A stretch of 7,850 nt of DNA from Nitrospirota bacterium (GCA_030600405.1 JAUVMD010000048.1:1-7850), one strand, 5' to 3'; counted from the stretch's first letter, positions 1-6,510 are shown. Program-made: numbers and translations. Notes: generated by a model not told the origin, from the letters alone.

Positions 1-600
1 GTTCAGTTTCTTCTGCATGCGCCGGAACAGTTCGGAATAGTCGTTTTTCTTGATTACCTTGTAAAACTGGGTGCGCAGGTTGTTGCGCATGCTCACCCCA
101 TCGAGGATGACATCCACCACCCGCCAGCGGGCGGAATTTTGCTCCAGCACAAAATCGATCCCCACTTCTCCCTCCTCCAGATGCTGTACGGTGAGTGGAA
201 CGGTGGCGCTGGCCCCATCCCTCTCTGTGGGGGCGTAACTAATGCTCATCTCGCCAAAGAATTTGGATGAGTTGGGAAAGGCCACATACCGAAAAATGTC
301 TCCCAGCAATTGCACAAACTCATCCTGTTCTTTTGTGCTTCGTGCTTTCCAATACTTTCCCAGGGTTTTTTGACTGACCTGGCGCACATCCAAATGTGCC
401 AGCGCCTGGCGTGAAATCTTATCATTGGCCTGTTGTTGTTCTGGCGTCAGGGGCTTCTTGTCATGCATCTGTTGGATAGACTTCAGCAGTTGCTGAATGG
501 TGGCTTTCGGGGCGTCCGCAAGGGTGGAATCCGCGGCGGGTCCGGTTAGCCCAAGTAGAATAAAAACAGCAAATAGGTGTAAGATTTTGAGAAGTTTCAT
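1..600 (-). CDS. mlaC: MlaC/Ttg2D-like periplasmic phospholipid-binding protein (3' end beyond window)
   Basis: Reading leftward from an ATG at 600-598, 200 codons stay open to the window edge, so the N terminus is present and only the last few residues and the stop are missing (the family is usually about 200-215 residues). Residues 1-24 look like a Sec signal peptide: MKLLK, a hydrophobic stretch, then GPAAD. The body fits the MlaC family: a helical N-terminal half with a QALAHLDVRQV...LGKYW segment (about 66-84), and a C-terminal half with W159-R-V-V-D-V, then DGVSM (167-171) and LRTQF (175-179), the family's best conserved patch. Known role: MlaC ferries phospholipids between the inner-membrane MlaFEDB complex and the outer membrane. 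Its partner genes would be expected beyond the left edge; none is visible here. No clear Shine-Dalgarno precedes the ATG. It is divergent from the TPR gene. Confidence 0.87.
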   Translation of the reverse strand, partial: MKLLKILHLFAVFILLGLTGPAADSTLADAPKATIQQLLKSIQQMHDKKPLTPEQQQANDKISRQALAHLDVRQVSQKTLGKYWKARSTKEQDEFVQLLGDIFRYVAFPNSSKFFGEMSISYAPTERDGASATVPLTVQHLEEGEVGIDFVLEQNSARWRVVDVILDGVSMRNNLRTQFYKVIKKNDYSELFRRMQKKLN

Positions 601-688
601 GACTGAAGATATGATACATTGACGAGTTAAAGACAGTTGCGCCTCCAGCTCCCTCGGATGTTGCAGGTCTTCCAGTATAACTTAAATC
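601..688. promoter_or_regulatory. Divergent intergenic region with weak promoter candidates
   Basis: This 88-base gap separates the divergent mlaC-like and TPR genes and must serve both. On the plus strand TATAAC at 676-681 matches five of six -10 bases and ends only seven bases before the TPR start codon, which would give a nearly leaderless transcript; no good -35 box lies 16-18 bases upstream. On the minus strand TATCAT (plus 611-616) and TATACT (plus 674-679) are possible -10 boxes for mlaC, again with poor -35 partners. Neither start codon has a clear Shine-Dalgarno. No LexA-like CTGT-N8-ACAG box was seen. This is a sequence-pattern call only. Confidence 0.3.
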
Positions 689-1459
689 ATGAACAGGACG
701 ACTCCAAAACTTGGATGCAGACACCCATGGATGGCCGGAGTGGCGATTCTGATCCTGGGCGTTGCCATGCCCGCCGCCGCCAAGGAAAACATTCCCCCGT
801 CGTGCCAATTATATACGGGTGAGCCCTCCCTGGAATCCATGAAGCTAAGGAAAGCCCATTTGAAGGATGAGTTTCTTCTTTCTTCGTCGGGAGCCAGCGG
901 CGATCATTGTGAAATGGCGAATATCCATTACAAACTGGCACGAATGTTGCCCGACCAGCAGGTGCAATATCTGAATTCCTGTATCGACCATTCACAGAGA
1001 GCTATTCTCCGCGATCCCGAAGCCGGGCCCGCTTATTTTTTCAAAGGATTGTGCCTCGGGCGGTTGGGAGAACTGAAAGGGATTTGGAGTAGTCTGAAAA
1101 TCATCGGACCGTTCCGTGAAAATATGGAAACTGCGGTTAAAATAAATCCGGCGATTGACCGGGGCGGACCGCACCGCGCGCTGGGCCGGCTTTATTTCAA
1201 ATTACCGGGGGTTCTCGGCGGTGACATCAAAAAATCCATTGACCATTTATTGAAAGCCGTGGATTATGGACCCCAGTATTGGGAAAATCACTATTTTCTC
1301 GCCGAATCGTATTTTGAAAATCGTCAATACCATTTGGCCCGGACCGAACTTCAACGAGCGATGAAGATTGCGTCACAACCGAACGACGACCCGGACAGCA
1401 AGACCCATAGGAAAGAGTTTCAAGCATTGATGAAAGACATCGAACGTAACCTGCACTGA
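689..1459 (+). CDS. Exported TPR-like helical protein, TatT-like
   Basis: 256 residues. The N terminus (three basic residues K7, R3, R11, then a hydrophobic core MAGVAILILGVAMPAAA ending near residue 31) looks like a Sec signal peptide, so the mature protein is probably periplasmic; C10 is not in a lipobox. The remainder is helical with TPR-like spacing, e.g. AYFFKGLCLGRLGEL (115-129), ALGRLYFKLPG (164-174), then GGD (177-179) and HYFLAESYFENRQYHLA (201-217). The GGPxRxLGxLY...KxP...GGD block resembles the TatT (TRAP-transporter T-component) and related TPR proteins, but no TRAP transporter gene is nearby, so function is unassigned. The ATG at 689 has no Shine-Dalgarno; an in-frame ATG at 731 would drop the basic n-region, so 689 is preferred. 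The gene ends six bases before recN and probably shares its transcript. Confidence 0.75.
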   Translation: MNRTTPKLGCRHPWMAGVAILILGVAMPAAAKENIPPSCQLYTGEPSLESMKLRKAHLKDEFLLSSSGASGDHCEMANIHYKLARMLPDQQVQYLNSCIDHSQRAILRDPEAGPAYFFKGLCLGRLGELKGIWSSLKIIGPFRENMETAVKINPAIDRGGPHRALGRLYFKLPGVLGGDIKKSIDHLLKAVDYGPQYWENHYFLAESYFENRQYHLARTELQRAMKIASQPNDDPDSKTHRKEFQALMKDIERNLH

Positions 1460-1465
1460 GGCCCC

Positions 1466-3157
1466 ATGCTTCAGGAAATCCGCATCACCAATTTCGCCAT
1501 CATCGAAAACCTGGCCATCGAATTTCATGCCGGCCTCAACGTATTGACCGGTGAAACCGGCGCGGGTAAATCCATTATCATCGATGCGCTCAACCTCATT
1601 TTGGGCGGCCGCGCGGATACTGACACCATCCGCTCCGGCGCGTCCAACGCCACCGTCGAAGCCTGCCTCACCCTCAATAATCCCAAGACCCTGGCGATGA
1701 TCGCCGATCTCGGTATCGAAGTGGAAAACGGGCAGGTGATCATCAAGCGCATTATTTCCAACAACGACAAAAACCGGACGTACCTCAACAACAGCAACCT
1801 CACCGTCGCCGCCCTGTCCAAAATCGGCGATCGGTTGATCGACATCCACGGCCAACACGATCATCAATCCCTGCTTCACCCGGAAACGCATGTCGATCTT
1901 CTGGATCATCACGGAACACTTCTGGCCGAGCGCGACGCGTTCGCGGAACACTACGCCGCTTACCAGAAAAAAATTCAAACACTCCGACAGATGCAGACCC
2001 ATCAGGGCGAACGCCTGCAGAGGCAGGACCTGCTCAATTTTCAGATCGGCGAAATCGACAAGGCCGGTTTATCTGTCGGCGAAGACGACGAATTGAAAAA
2101 CGAAAAAAACAAATTGAACCATGCCGAAAAACTGCATCAGTCGGTGCAAAACGCGCTGGACTTGCTGGTAGATGCCGAAGGATCGGCGCTGGAGTTGTTG
2201 GGGCGGGTGGACCGCGAACTGCAAGGCCTGCCGGAAATCGATCCTGCTCTGAAAACCCAGGCCCAGCGCGGGCAAACCGCCTACCTGGAAGCGCAAGAGC
2301 TTGCTGAGGAATTGCGCTATTATCAGAAGACGATCGAGTTTAAGCCGGCGCGGCTGGAAGAAATCGAGGACCTTCTAGCGGAAATCAACGGGCTGAAGCG
2401 CAAGTACGGCAACGACATCGCCACTATCCTCGAATACCGGGAGTCCATCTGCAGTGAATTGGGAGCGCTGTCCATGGGTGAGGAATACATGGACGCGTTG
2501 AAAGCGGAAATACAAACTCAGCAGAAGGAATTAGCCGGACTCGCCGTCGAGCTGGCGAAGCAACGGGAACAGGCCGCGGACAAACTGAAGAAAGATGCGG
2601 AGAAGGAGCTCCGGGACTTGAGTATGAAGCACGTGCAGTTTGGGGTGCGCTTTCTGTACGAGCCGGACGCGGAAGGTTTCACCACTTATAAAAACAAGAA
2701 GACGCGAACCCATGCCAACGGCATCGGCGAAATCGAGTTTCTGTTTTCCCCCAATCCGGGAGAAGATTTGCGCCCGCTGGCGAAAATCGCTTCCGGCGGT
2801 GAAATCTCGCGGGTGATGTTAGCGCTCAAATCCATTCTAAACGAACAGGACCCGGTACCCGTTATGGTGTTCGATGAAGTGGACAGCGGCATCAGCGGCG
2901 GGGTGGCGGAAAAGGTCGGCGCCAAGCTGAAAAAAATTTCGAAACAGAAACAGATTTTCTCCATCACCCACCTGCCGCAAATCGCGGGCATGGCGGATTC
3001 GCATTACCGGGTGCACAAAACGGTATCGGGCAAACGCACCCGGTCCACCATCATCGAGTTGGATTACGAACACCGCGTGGAAGAAATCGCCCGCATGTCC
3101 GGCGGCGCAAAGATTACCGAAACCACCCTCAAACACGCGCGGGAAATGATTCAATAA
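1466..3157 (+). CDS. recN: DNA repair ATPase RecN (SMC-like)
   Basis: 563 residues, close to the usual 550-570. RecN is a cytoplasmic SMC-family ATPase that acts at double-strand breaks in recombinational repair. Visible in order: N-terminal MLQEIRITNFAIIENL, Walker A GETGAGKS (29-36), Q-loop region HGQHDHQSL (128-136), a long charged region rich in E, K, L and Q (about 155-385) that forms the antiparallel coiled-coil arms, the ABC signature SGGEISR (443-449), Walker B PVMVFDEVDSG (464-474, D470 and E471), and the H-loop THLPQ (501-505). All ATPase motifs are intact. GAGG at 1458-1461 overlaps the TPR stop codon and sits four bases before the ATG, suggesting translation coupled to the upstream gene. 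No LexA-type box is visible, so SOS control as in E. coli cannot be claimed. Confidence 0.97.
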   Translation: MLQEIRITNFAIIENLAIEFHAGLNVLTGETGAGKSIIIDALNLILGGRADTDTIRSGASNATVEACLTLNNPKTLAMIADLGIEVENGQVIIKRIISNNDKNRTYLNNSNLTVAALSKIGDRLIDIHGQHDHQSLLHPETHVDLLDHHGTLLAERDAFAEHYAAYQKKIQTLRQMQTHQGERLQRQDLLNFQIGEIDKAGLSVGEDDELKNEKNKLNHAEKLHQSVQNALDLLVDAEGSALELLGRVDRELQGLPEIDPALKTQAQRGQTAYLEAQELAEELRYYQKTIEFKPARLEEIEDLLAEINGLKRKYGNDIATILEYRESICSELGALSMGEEYMDALKAEIQTQQKELAGLAVELAKQREQAADKLKKDAEKELRDLSMKHVQFGVRFLYEPDAEGFTTYKNKKTRTHANGIGEIEFLFSPNPGEDLRPLAKIASGGEISRVMLALKSILNEQDPVPVMVFDEVDSGISGGVAEKVGAKLKKISKQKQIFSITHLPQIAGMADSHYRVHKTVSGKRTRSTIIELDYEHRVEEIARMSGGAKITETTLKHAREMIQ

Positions 3158-3186
3158 ACTCACGCATCTTACTTATATTTTAAAAT
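3158..3186. other. Short convergent gap between recN and gpmA, no terminator seen
   Basis: Only 29 bases separate the two stop codons. The stretch is AT-rich, with the small palindrome ATTTTAAAAT around 3177-3186, but there is no GC-rich stem followed by a T-run on either strand. An intrinsic terminator cannot be supported here, so ends are probably set by Rho or lie inside the neighbouring genes. Confidence 0.4.
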
Positions 3187-3933
3187 TTATTTGCCCTGGG
3201 CTTGTTGGGCGACGGCTTGCGCGGCTTTTTTCGCCGCTTCGGGGTCGCCCAGATAATAATGTTTCGTGGGTTTCAGGTCCTGATCCAATTCGTAGACGAG
3301 CGGAATGCCGGTGGGGATGTTCAGTTCGGTGATGTCCTGTTGGCTGATGTTGTCCAGATGCATGACCAGGGCGCGCAGGCTGTTGCCATGGGCGCAGATC
3401 AAAACCTTTTTACCGGACTTGATGGCGGGTACAATCTCGTCGAACCAATAGGGCAGAAATCGCGCGACGGTTTCCTTGAGCGACTCCGTGTGCGGCAGTT
3501 TTTTTGGATCAACGTCCGCGTAACGCGGGTCGTTGTGAGGCAGGCGGTCGTCGCCAGCGGGCAGGGGAGGCGGAGGAATATCGTAACTGCGCCGCCAGAT
3601 CTTCACCTGGTCCGCGCCATGCTGTTCCGCGGTTTCCGTTTTGTTCAATCCCTGCAGATTGCCGTAATGCCGCTCGTTCAACCGCCACGAGCGGTGCACT
3701 GGTATCCACATCAAATCCATTGCGTCGAGCGTAATCCATAACGTCCTGATAGCACGCTTGAGCACCGAGGTGTAGGCCACGTCAAAGGTCAGCCCTGCGT
3801 CCAAGATCGCTTTTGCGCCCTCCTGCGCTTCGCTGCGGCCCTGAACGGTTAAATCGACATCCATCCAGCCGGTGAAACGGTTTTCGAGATTCCAGATACT
3901 TTGTCCATGCCGCATCAGCACCACTTTATACAT
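3187..3933 (-). CDS. gpmA: 2,3-bisphosphoglycerate-dependent phosphoglycerate mutase
   Basis: 248 residues from the ATG at 3933-3931 (E. coli GpmA is 250). It interconverts 3- and 2-phosphoglycerate in glycolysis and gluconeogenesis through a phosphohistidine. Seen: LMRHGQS (6-12) with the phospho-acceptor H9, [12 protein letters not shown] (18-29), [14 protein letters not shown] (85-98) with the acid-base E87, and [11 protein letters not shown] (180-190) with the second catalytic H182. The insert around 117-150, typical of dPGM rather than of shorter phosphatases in the same superfamily, is present. The frame stays open upstream to a TTG at 4017, but the ATG at 3933 begins exactly at the family N terminus and has GAAGGG (plus 3942-3947) eight bases ahead, so it is chosen. 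The C-terminal tail is rich in Ala, Lys and Gln. Transcribed alone, divergent from the HD-GYP gene and convergent with recN. Confidence 0.96.
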   Translation of the reverse strand: MYKVVLMRHGQSIWNLENRFTGWMDVDLTVQGRSEAQEGAKAILDAGLTFDVAYTSVLKRAIRTLWITLDAMDLMWIPVHRSWRLNERHYGNLQGLNKTETAEQHGADQVKIWRRSYDIPPPPLPAGDDRLPHNDPRYADVDPKKLPHTESLKETVARFLPYWFDEIVPAIKSGKKVLICAHGNSLRALVMHLDNISQQDITELNIPTGIPLVYELDQDLKPTKHYYLGDPEAAKKAAQAVAQQAQGK

Positions 3934-3941
3934 ACCGTTTA

Positions 3942-3947
3942 CCCTTC
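3942..3947 (-). promoter_or_regulatory. Shine-Dalgarno of gpmA
   Basis: GAAGGG on the minus strand, eight bases before the ATG at 3933-3931. It decides the start over the further-upstream in-frame TTG at 4017, which would add 28 residues with no counterpart in the family. Confidence 0.65.
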
Positions 3948-3970
3948 GGAAATTGGATATTCGAGCCACG

Positions 3971-3985
3971 GGCGGTGGCACCGCC
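3971..3985. repeat. Perfect 7-bp inverted repeat in the gpmA leader
   Basis: GGCGGTG-G-CACCGCC: two perfect 7-base arms around a single central base. It lies 38-52 bases upstream of the gpmA start codon, between a possible -10 (TACAAT on the minus strand, plus 3996-4001) and the Shine-Dalgarno. As DNA it could be a small operator; as RNA a short GC hairpin with a loop of three bases (six pairs). No protein or ligand can be named, and one GC palindrome of this size can arise by chance. Confidence 0.35.
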
Positions 3986-4104
3986 AGGAATCCGGATTGT
4001 AACCCATCCTCAATCAAAAGGCGATCCGGAGTGCAAAAATTCCTACTGTCCGGCTGGAGGACGACCCACCCACGAAAATTTAAGGCTCGAAAATCAGTCT
4101 ATTA

Positions 4105-4133
4105 TGTACAGAGTGACCATAAAAGTTTAAAAT
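4105..4133 (+). promoter_or_regulatory. Possible sigma70-type promoter for the HD-GYP gene
   Basis: TGTACA (4105-4110, four of six matches to TTGACA) and TAAAAT (4128-4133, five of six to TATAAT) are separated by 17 bases. A start near 4140 would leave a leader of about 30 bases before the ATG at 4170. The surrounding 4071-4151 is much richer in A+T than the genes either side, as expected for a promoter region. An alternative GTGACC (4113-4118) / AATTAT (4136-4141) pair overlaps it, so the exact boxes are uncertain. The rest of the 236-base gap between the two start codons holds the gpmA leader and inverted repeat and nothing else I can recognise. Confidence 0.35.
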
Positions 4134-4158
4134 TTAATTATTGCTTGGAAAATGAAAC

Positions 4159-4162
4159 AGGG
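4159..4162 (+). promoter_or_regulatory. Shine-Dalgarno deciding the HD-GYP start
   Basis: AGGG followed by seven bases and ATG at 4170. The in-frame ATG at 4152, six codons upstream, is preceded only by TTGGAAA, which is too close and weak, so 4170 is the more probable start. Confidence 0.55.
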
Positions 4163-4169
4163 AAAGTTT

Positions 4170-5138
4170 ATGGCTGATATTGAAGAAACGGAATTCAAAC
4201 AAATTACGCGAACTTTTTTCGAAAAAGAGTGGAAGGAAAGCTTTGACATCTTCTATAAAGTTTCCACCGATGAAGAGAAAAAATTTATCAAATTCGCTGA
4301 ATTCGATCCCAAGAATTATTCCCGCCTGGATACCATCTTTAAGGAAAAGCAAACCGAAGTTTTTTATATCAAGGAAACTGACCTCTATAAATATTATCAG
4401 TTCAATATTTTAAAACAGCTGCTGTTGGAACTGGCGCAGGGAAACCTTTCCGCGTGGGAAGTCTTTCGAATGGTGTATCCCGTGGCCACGCGCATTCTCC
4501 AGGATTATCTGGAAATCTCCGCCTCTGATTCGTTTCTAGAACTGCTGGATGAAATTCCCGAGGTACTGGCGGAATCTCTGGATCCGGAAAACGTGTTATT
4601 CTACGAGTTGTTCGCTATCACCCAGAAAGAGAATTCGATCCATGCGCATTGTGTCAACGTAGGAATGTACTGCCTGTGTCTGGCCCGGGAACTGGGAATG
4701 GACCGCAAAGACCGTGCAGAAATCTGCCGAGGCGGCATGCTGGCGGATATCGGCAAAAAATTCATCCCCAGGGAAGTGATGTCAATGGGAAGCGAGTTAA
4801 CGGAAGAAAACCAACAGACCATCCGGCGGCACCCCGCCTTCGGCAAAAAAACCTTAAAGGAACTGAGGCGTTATTCCAAAACCGTGCTACACATGGCGGG
4901 CGAACACCACGAGAGCTTTGACGGATCCGGTTACCCCTTGAAGATTGTGGGGAAGGGTATCAACCTCGCCGCGCGCATTTGCAAAATCGCAGATGTCTTC
5001 AACGCGCTAACCCGAAAGCGGTCCTACGGCGAGGTGATGACGCCCAAACAAGCCCTGACGTTTATGAAAGAAAGTTTGAAGGGGCAGTTCGATCCGGACC
5101 TGTTGAACACTTTTATTTTATACGCAGGCCGGCAATAA
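4170..5138 (+). CDS. HD-GYP-type signalling protein with altered HD motif (AD-GYP)
   Basis: 322 residues. The C-terminal half (about 150-320) follows the HD-GYP family, cyclic-di-GMP phosphodiesterases of the HD superfamily: H160 of the first helix, MLADIGKKFIP (190-200), H221 in RRHPAFG, GEHHESFDGSGYP (244-256) containing the GYP motif, IADVFNALTRKRSY (273-286) with D275, and FDPDLLNTF (307-315). The family signature is usually LHDIGK; here the histidine is A192, with D193 and K196 kept. All other visible ligand positions are present, so activity could be altered, lost, or use a different metal site. The N-terminal 150 residues have no transmembrane segment or signal peptide; FDPKNYSRLDTIFKEKQTEV followed by FYIKETDLYKYY resembles N-terminal sensor regions of other HD-GYP proteins, but I cannot name the domain. 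Single gene; its stop is six bases from the end of dcd on the other strand. Confidence 0.85.
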   Translation: MADIEETEFKQITRTFFEKEWKESFDIFYKVSTDEEKKFIKFAEFDPKNYSRLDTIFKEKQTEVFYIKETDLYKYYQFNILKQLLLELAQGNLSAWEVFRMVYPVATRILQDYLEISASDSFLELLDEIPEVLAESLDPENVLFYELFAITQKENSIHAHCVNVGMYCLCLARELGMDRKDRAEICRGGMLADIGKKFIPREVMSMGSELTEENQQTIRRHPAFGKKTLKELRRYSKTVLHMAGEHHESFDGSGYPLKIVGKGINLAARICKIADVFNALTRKRSYGEVMTPKQALTFMKESLKGQFDPDLLNTFILYAGRQ

Positions 5139-5144
5139 CCCGGA

Positions 5145-5717
5145 TTACCCCTGGGCATCTTCCTGCCGAATAAAATTCCTGCCAGTGCGTTCCTTGGGTT
5201 CGCGGGACACTTCTTCCAATATCAACTGACAGATACGCGTTTTGCCTGGCGTCACCTCAATAGCAAACGGACCGTGGTTGAACATCTCCAGGGTAATCAC
5301 CCCGAGGCCGGTGCCGCAATGGATCATCGGCGCTGTCATATGCACCGAGAATCCCAGCCGCGCCAGACTGCTTTTACCCTCGACCCGCCCTGCGAGTTTG
5401 GATCCCGCCGGGAAGCGAACCTTCTCAAACGTGGAGCCGAGATAAATCCGGTTGGGTTGCAAAAGATATCTGCCCGACGGCTCCTTATCCACCTCCACCT
5501 GATGTTGCTTCGAAAATTCCCGGTAGTTGTATTCGTCCAGATTGATTTTGAGCGTCTCGCTATCGGGGCGGGTCAGTGCAGGATTCCAGATCCACAACGG
5601 CTCGCCCATATGCAGGTCGATTGAGGTGGTGTCGATCTGCTCCTTGCCGGGCGCTGGCTCGACGATCATCCTCCCCTCCGCCAACGCCTTATGAATATCG
5701 TCGCCGCTTAAAATCAT
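5145..5717 (-). CDS. dcd: dCTP deaminase (Dcd/Dut family)
   Basis: 190 residues from the ATG at 5717-5715 (E. coli Dcd is 193). It deaminates dCTP to dUTP, the route to dTTP in many bacteria, as a cytoplasmic trimer. Seen: N-terminal MILSGDDI, IDTTSIDLHMG (28-38), the core EGKSSLARLGFSVHMTAP (113-130), then ITLEMFNHGPF (141-151) in which E144 matches the catalytic glutamate, and TPGKTRICQLILEEV (156-170). The C-terminal tail TGRNFIRQEDAQG plausibly closes over the nucleotide. The sequence alone does not settle whether it also cleaves dUTP like the bifunctional DCD-DUT enzymes. The ATG overlaps the tlyA stop as ATGA, indicating translational coupling as the last gene of the xseA-xseB-tlyA-dcd operon. 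The frame is open further upstream inside tlyA, but nothing there belongs to the family. Confidence 0.93.
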   Translation of the reverse strand: MILSGDDIHKALAEGRMIVEPAPGKEQIDTTSIDLHMGEPLWIWNPALTRPDSETLKINLDEYNYREFSKQHQVEVDKEPSGRYLLQPNRIYLGSTFEKVRFPAGSKLAGRVEGKSSLARLGFSVHMTAPMIHCGTGLGVITLEMFNHGPFAIEVTPGKTRICQLILEEVSREPKERTGRNFIRQEDAQG

Positions 5718-6510
5718 ACGCCCACCGTTCCCCGAATGCGTGTTTCGTCCACGCCATTCTCCATTTCCTGCTGCATGCCGTGAATGAGATACTCCTGGTT
5801 GCCCTTCTGCCCCTTGATGGGAGAACGGCACACCTGCGCAAAACACCAGCCCGATGCTTCGATGAATTGTTTCAGCTCCAGCAGGACCTTCACATGTTTA
5901 GTGAGGTCGGTGATGACGCCTTTGTTCTCGACTTCGTCTTTGCCAACTTCAAACTGCGGTTTGACCAGCGCAAGCCACTGCCCGCCCGGCTTTAAAATTT
6001 TAAAAACAACAGGAAGAATCAATTTAAGAGAAATAAAGGCAACGTCGATCACCGCCAAGTCCAACGGCTCACCACCCATATCGTCCAATGACAATTGGCG
6101 GGCGTTAGTGCGGTCGATCATCACCACCCGGTCATCCGATTGCAATTTCCAGTCGAGCTGGCCGTAGCCGACATCGACGGCGAACACTTTGGCCGCCCCT
6201 CTCTGCAGAAGGCAATCGGTGAATCCGCCGGTGGACGCTCCGATGTCCACTGCAGTTTGACCGGAAGGATCGATGCTGAATTCCTTGAGCGCTTGCGCCA
6301 GTTTCAATCCGCCGCGGCTGACGTAGGGGTTGGGGTCTTCCTCGACCGAAACATCTGCATCCTCTGCCACCATGCGTCCCGGCTTGTCGGCCGGCTCGTC
6401 GCCGATGCGTACCTTCCCTGCGAGGATCAGGCTCTGCGCCCGTTCCCGCGACGTGACCAGTTTTTTTTTACCAGCAGTTGATCGAGGCGGATTTTTTTAG
6501 TCTTCGTCAT
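5714..6510 (-). CDS. tlyA: TlyA-type rRNA 2'-O-methyltransferase, frame interrupted at an A9 run
   Basis: TlyA methylates cytidine 2'-OH in 16S/23S rRNA using S-adenosylmethionine. The start ATG at 6510-6508 has GAGG (plus 6517-6520) six bases ahead and begins MTKTKKIRLDQLLV, the first part of the S4 RNA-binding domain. At the nine-A run (plus 6461-6469) the frame breaks: without correction the product ends after 27 residues at TGA (6429-6427). Adding one base gives 265 residues, normal for the family: LVTSRERAQSLILAGKV (18-34), YVSRGGLKL (63-71), SAM motif VDIGASTGGFTD (88-99), and the K70-D156-K184-E240 tetrad in RGGLK, IDVAFIS, VKPQFE and NQEYL. If unbroken translation is required, the first start in the second frame is ATG 6373, which lacks the S4 domain and has no family precedent. 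The start overlaps xseB by 14 bases and the stop overlaps dcd. Sequencing error, mutation or recoding are all possible. Confidence 0.85.
6461..6469 (-). other. A9 homopolymer, frame junction and potential slippage site in tlyA
   Basis: On the coding (minus) strand the reading GTA-AAA-AAA-AAC-TGG carries nine A. The conserved protein continues in the -1 frame from the next base as CTG-GTC-ACG (L-V-T). The junction contains the heptamer A-AAA-AAC, of the X-XXY-YYZ slippery type, and a run of nine A is also of the length at which RNA polymerase slippage has been described (for example Thermus dnaX). A weak downstream stem (GGC-GCAGA-GCC) can be drawn, but no convincing stimulatory structure. It may equally be a miscounted homopolymer in the assembly. 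Confidence 0.8.

Noticed and set aside
601..688. LexA (SOS) box upstream of the TPR-recN unit.
   Set aside because: No CTGT-N8-ACAG-like site or close variant is visible; the sequence of LexA boxes in this lineage is unknown to me.
3202..3741. Long plus-strand open frame of 179 codons opposite gpmA, and similar ones opposite recN (1373-2002) and xseA (7075-7602).
   Set aside because: They mirror well-conserved genes on the other strand, have no recognisable motifs or ribosome-binding sites, and are expected from GC-biased codon positions.
3934..4017. Extension of gpmA upstream to an in-frame TTG at 4017.
   Set aside because: The added 28 residues have no family counterpart, and a good Shine-Dalgarno precedes the ATG at 3933.
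3179..4136. An 11-base AT direct repeat TTTAAAATTTA at 3179-3189 and 4126-4136, flanking gpmA, as a possible target-site duplication.
   Set aside because: Low-complexity AT sequence; a near-identical string occurs inside tlyA (5991-6001), and there are no terminal inverted repeats or transposase, so gpmA is not on a mobile element.
5145..5200. Short repeat GGCAGGAA twice near the 3' end of dcd (minus strand) as a terminator or regulatory element.
   Set aside because: It is a direct, not inverted, repeat inside coding sequence and forms no stem.
5300..5345. Unusual IHCGTG in place of the DPG-type segment in dCTP deaminase, as a sign of altered activity.
   Set aside because: A similar IH-x-G...ITLEM pattern occurs, to my knowledge, in a normal branch of the family, and the catalytic glutamate is present.
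5718..5846. Upstream extension of dcd by 43 residues to an ATG at 5846.
   Set aside because: It runs entirely through tlyA coding sequence in another frame; the family N terminus begins at the ATG overlapping the tlyA stop.
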